A stretch of 31,048 nucleotides of DNA from Eggerthellaceae bacterium. Its GTDB lineage: Bacteria; Actinomycetota; Coriobacteriia; Coriobacteriales; Eggerthellaceae. The notes beneath the pieces were generated by a model. The model was not told the origin of the DNA. It worked only from the letters and a program-made list of their open reading frames with translations, and did not search any database. The DNA is taken from the NCBI GenBank assembly GCA_900753095.1, contig CAADXT010000026.1:1-31048 (forward strand). Reading direction: 5' to 3'. The translations under genes were made by a program, and so were the position numbers. This document shows, piece by piece, positions 28,332 to 31,048 of the stretch. Position 1 is the stretch's first letter; every line of letters starts with the position of its first letter.

Positions 28332-31048
28332 GTGGCTACACCCGCTCAAAGCAATCAAACAAGAGAACTCCTGGTAGGTATCGACGTTGGCTCCACCACC
28401 GCGAAAATCGCCGTGATGGACGCCGCAACGCATGAGGTGCTTATGCGCCGCTATGTGCGTCACCATGCCCAGCAGGCAAATTGCCTGAAGGGCTTGCTCG
28501 ACGAATTGCAACAGCAATTCGAGGGAGTTCCGATGCGTGCAGCTTTGTGCGGTTCAGGCGGCGCTGCCTTAGCAGAAGCGCTGAACCTGCCCTATGTGCA
28601 GGAAGTGGTGGCCAACTCCCTTGCCGTAAGCGCCCATTACCCCACTGCCCGCACCGCCATCGAGCTGGGCGGCCAGGACGCGAAGATGATCTTCTTCAAG
28701 TACGACGAAGAAGCAGGGCGCCTTTCCGTTGCCGACATGCGCATGAACGGAAGCTGCGCAGGCGGCACCGGCGCTTTTGTGGACGAAATCGCCACGCTCT
28801 TGAAGGTTCCCGCCGAGCAGTTCAGCGACCTGGCCCAACAGGGCAAGGCGGTGCACAACGTTTCCGGCCGCTGCGGCGTATACGCGAAAACCGACATCCA
28901 GCCCCTGCTCAACCAGGGCGTACCCAAGGCTGATATCGCCCTGTCGTCGTTCCATGCCATCGCCAAGCAAACCATCGGTGGCTTGGCGCAGGGTCTTGAG
29001 ATTCAAGCCCCTGTGGTGTTCGAAGGCGGCCCCCTTACCTTCAACCCGCGCCTTATCAGCGTCTTCGCGGAACGCTTGAACCTTAGCCGCAGGGACATCA
29101 TCATCCCCGACCACCCCGAAACCATCGTGGCAGTGGGTGCGGCGCTCGCACTCCAGGAGCTGTTCGCCGACCGCGAATCCTCGCTCGACCCTGCAAGCGC
29201 AATCAAAACGCTCGAGCAGGCGCATGTTGTGGCGGTGGACAATGCCGGCGGCGGCAACGCTTCGCAAAGCGCTTACGCCGGAAAACCCTTCTTCAAAAGC
29301 GAGCAAGAACGCGCCGCATTCAATGAACGCCATGCGCTTCCCGCTCACAAAACCGCTCTTGAGCAGGGAAATCTTCCCAGCACGCTGCGAGTGTACCTAG
29401 GCGTCGACTGCGGTTCGACCACCACCAAATTCGCCCTGATGAGCGAAGAGGGCACGCTCATCGACTCGTTCTACGCCCCCAACGAGGGCGAGCCGATCGA
29501 TATCGCCGTGAGCGCCCTTCGTGCCCTCCACCAGCGCTATCGCGACGCGGGTTGCGAGCTTGAGATCGCCGGATGCGGCACCACCGGCTACGGGGAAATG
29601 CTGTTCGCCAACGCACTGGGCGCCGATTGCCACACGGTGGAAACGGTGGCGCACGCACGTGCAGTCCAGCAGTTCGAGCCCGACGCCTCGTTCATCCTCG
29701 ACATCGGCGGCCAGGACATGAAGGCCATCTGGCTCGACAACGGCATCATCACGAACGTGGTGGTAAACGAAGCCTGCTCAAGCGGCTGCGGCTCGTTTTT
29801 GGAAAGCTTCGCCTCGACGCTGAACATCCCCACCAAGAGCATTGCCGGCGCCGCCTTCGAGTCGAAGGCTCCCGCCGATTTGGGCAGCCGCTGCACCGTG
29901 TTCATGAACAGCAGCATCGTTACCGAGCAGAAGAACGGCAAGAACCCCAACGACATCATGGCGGGCCTGTGCCGCTCCATCATCGAGAACGTGTTTACCA
30001 AGGTAATCCGTGTTTCCAACCTGGAGAAGCTGGGCAACCACATCGTGGTGCAGGGCGGCACGTTCTTGAACGATGCCGTGCTGCGCGCCTTCGAGCAATA
30101 TGTGGGCCGCGAGGTTACCCGTGCGCATCACCCGGGCCTCATGGGAGCCATCGGCGTTGCCCTCATCGCACGCGAAAATGCGCAAGGCAACCCCGCCCCC
30201 TCCACCTTCATCGGCTGGGATGCGCTAGAAACGTTTTCCTACGAGCAGGAAACGAACCTGATCTGCCCATTCTGCTCCAACCGCTGCAACCGCACCCGCA
30301 TCACGTTCTCCAACGGCACTTCCCGGATAACGGGCAACCGTTGCACCAAGGGCGAAGTGGTAGGCGAGCTTTCCGATTCCTCGGTACGCGAGCAGGTACG
30401 CGAGGCAAATCGAAGCATGGAACGTGTGCCGAACCTCTACAACGAGCGCGAAAAGCTGCTGTTCCAAGACTGGCCCTGCACCCCCGTTGTGCCCAGTCAG
30501 AACATCACCTTGGGCATTCCGCGCGTGCTATTCTTCTGGGACAGCATGCCTTTCTGGAAAACGCTGCTGCAGGCACTGGGCTTCACTGTGAAGCTTTCCC
30601 ATAAATCGACCCGCGCCATATACGAAGACGGGCTTTCCGCCGTTACCTCCGACACCGTGTGCTTCCCGGCGAAGCTGGTTCACGGCCATCTGCGCGACCT
30701 GCACAAGCAGGGCGTCGACCGCATCTTCATGCCCATCGTCACCACAGTGCCCTCCGAAAACACCTCGAAGGACAGCCAGTCGATGTGCGCCGTTGTAAAG
30801 GGCTACGGCCTGGTGGTCCAGAACTCCGACAACCCCAGCCGCCGCTGGAACACGCCCTTCGACAACCCGATGTTCCACTGGTTCACCGAAGAAGACTGCA
30901 CAACCCAGCTGGCAAAATACTTCCAGGAAACGTTCCAGATTCCCGAGAAGGCAACGTTGGCCGCCCTGGACCAGGCACGCAGCGCTCAGCACGCATTCCA
31001 TGAGGCGCTGCGGCAGCGCGGCGCCGAGGTGCTGGCGCAGGCGCGCAA
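28332..31048 (+). CDS. Acyl-CoA dehydratase activase (BadF/BcrA-type), partial
   Basis: At least 905 residues, open at the right edge, in a frame free of stops from the GTG at 28332. Two BadF/BcrA/HgdC-type ATPase domains are present: the first from GIDVGSTTAK at residue 16 to about 300, the second from GVDCGSTTTK at 357 to about 620. Each keeps Cys pairs where the shared [4Fe-4S] cluster binds in activators (NGSCAGGTGAF and GRCGVYA; NEACSSGCGSF and SRCTVFM). A Cys cluster C645-PF-C648-SNR-C652, then NRC at 671, and a DUF2229-like part (LGIPRVLFFWDSMPFW) follow. The family energises electrons for 2-hydroxyacyl-CoA dehydratases, but large fused forms are poorly characterised. The start lacks a strong ribosome binding site. 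Confidence 0.87.
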   Translation, partial: MATPAQSNQTRELLVGIDVGSTTAKIAVMDAATHEVLMRRYVRHHAQQANCLKGLLDELQQQFEGVPMRAALCGSGGAALAEALNLPYVQEVVANSLAVSAHYPTARTAIELGGQDAKMIFFKYDEEAGRLSVADMRMNGSCAGGTGAFVDEIATLLKVPAEQFSDLAQQGKAVHNVSGRCGVYAKTDIQPLLNQGVPKADIALSSFHAIAKQTIGGLAQGLEIQAPVVFEGGPLTFNPRLISVFAERLNLSRRDIIIPDHPETIVAVGAALALQELFADRESSLDPASAIKTLEQAHVVAVDNAGGGNASQSAYAGKPFFKSEQERAAFNERHALPAHKTALEQGNLPSTLRVYLGVDCGSTTTKFALMSEEGTLIDSFYAPNEGEPIDIAVSALRALHQRYRDAGCELEIAGCGTTGYGEMLFANALGADCHTVETVAHARAVQQFEPDASFILDIGGQDMKAIWLDNGIITNVVVNEACSSGCGSFLESFASTLNIPTKSIAGAAFESKAPADLGSRCTVFMNSSIVTEQKNGKNPNDIMAGLCRSIIENVFTKVIRVSNLEKLGNHIVVQGGTFLNDAVLRAFEQYVGREVTRAHHPGLMGAIGVALIARENAQGNPAPSTFIGWDALETFSYEQETNLICPFCSNRCNRTRITFSNGTSRITGNRCTKGEVVGELSDSSVREQVREANRSMERVPNLYNEREKLLFQDWPCTPVVPSQNITLGIPRVLFFWDSMPFWKTLLQALGFTVKLSHKSTRAIYEDGLSAVTSDTVCFPAKLVHGHLRDLHKQGVDRIFMPIVTTVPSENTSKDSQSMCAVVKGYGLVVQNSDNPSRRWNTPFDNPMFHWFTEEDCTTQLAKYFQETFQIPEKATLAALDQARSAQHAFHEALRQRGAEVLAQAR

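Noticed and set aside
1..31048. tRNA, rRNA, CRISPR arrays, complete insertion sequences, prophage genes
   Set aside because: No cloverleaf-like segments, regularly spaced repeats, transposase, integrase or phage structural genes were recognised.

Overview
The window is 31 kb of moderately high-GC bacterial DNA with short intergenic gaps, many GTG/TTG starts, strong GGAGG-type ribosome binding sites and abundant hairpin terminators. The gene set points to an anaerobic Coriobacteriia/Eggerthellaceae-like actinobacterium: a very large acyl-CoA dehydratase activase, a MetY plus core MetE-like methionine route, a PacL-like small protein beside a P1B ATPase, a phasin-like protein near an ABC1/UbiB kinase, and a CmpB-type membrane protein. 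This lineage call is inference from gene families and style; there is no rRNA, tRNA or marker phylogeny here. I see no phage, plasmid, CRISPR or complete insertion sequence.

Layout. 0.2-2.9 kb: a YfcE-like phosphoesterase and a TatD-family nuclease that converge and share a CTAG stop, then an MBL-fold hydrolase. 3.1-5.4 kb (minus): a three-gene unit of PiT phosphate transporter, a 76-residue two-helix membrane protein and a tandem universal stress protein. 5.7-8.8 kb: a five-domain GGDEF-PAS-GGDEF*-GGDEF*-EAL c-di-GMP protein. 8.9-12.2 kb (minus): an MFS carrier, a gamma-glutamylcyclotransferase-like protein with a possible leaderless start, and a D-2-hydroxyacid dehydrogenase. 12.7-16.4 kb (plus): a second MBL-fold protein, then a promoter driving a PacL/DUF1490-like small protein and a P1B-type ATPase whose membrane motif is YSC instead of CPC. 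16.5-19.5 kb: a small lipoprotein, and a stop-start-coupled pair (TIGR03916-like radical SAM protein plus TIGR03915-like DUF4130 protein) thought to act on DNA but of unknown chemistry. 19.7-21.3 kb: a polytopic membrane protein with a CmpB-type C-terminus. 21.8-24.7 kb: metY and a MetE-like methyltransferase, separated by a roughly 280-bp imperfect palindrome. 24.8-28.0 kb (minus): a small membrane protein with a Gln/Pro-rich tail, an ABC1/UbiB kinase and a phasin-like protein. 28.3 kb to the end: a dehydratase activase that runs off the right edge.

Functional themes are metal and phosphate homeostasis, sulfur amino-acid synthesis, c-di-GMP signalling, DNA maintenance and fermentative 2-hydroxyacid/acyl-CoA chemistry. 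The least explained pieces are the radical-SAM/DUF4130 pair, the PacL-like/YSC-ATPase pair, and two non-coding inverted-repeat elements: the 280-bp palindrome at 23.2-23.5 kb and a 150-bp element with perfect 25-bp inverted ends at 25.65-25.80 kb. All family assignments are from reading motifs; no search was run.
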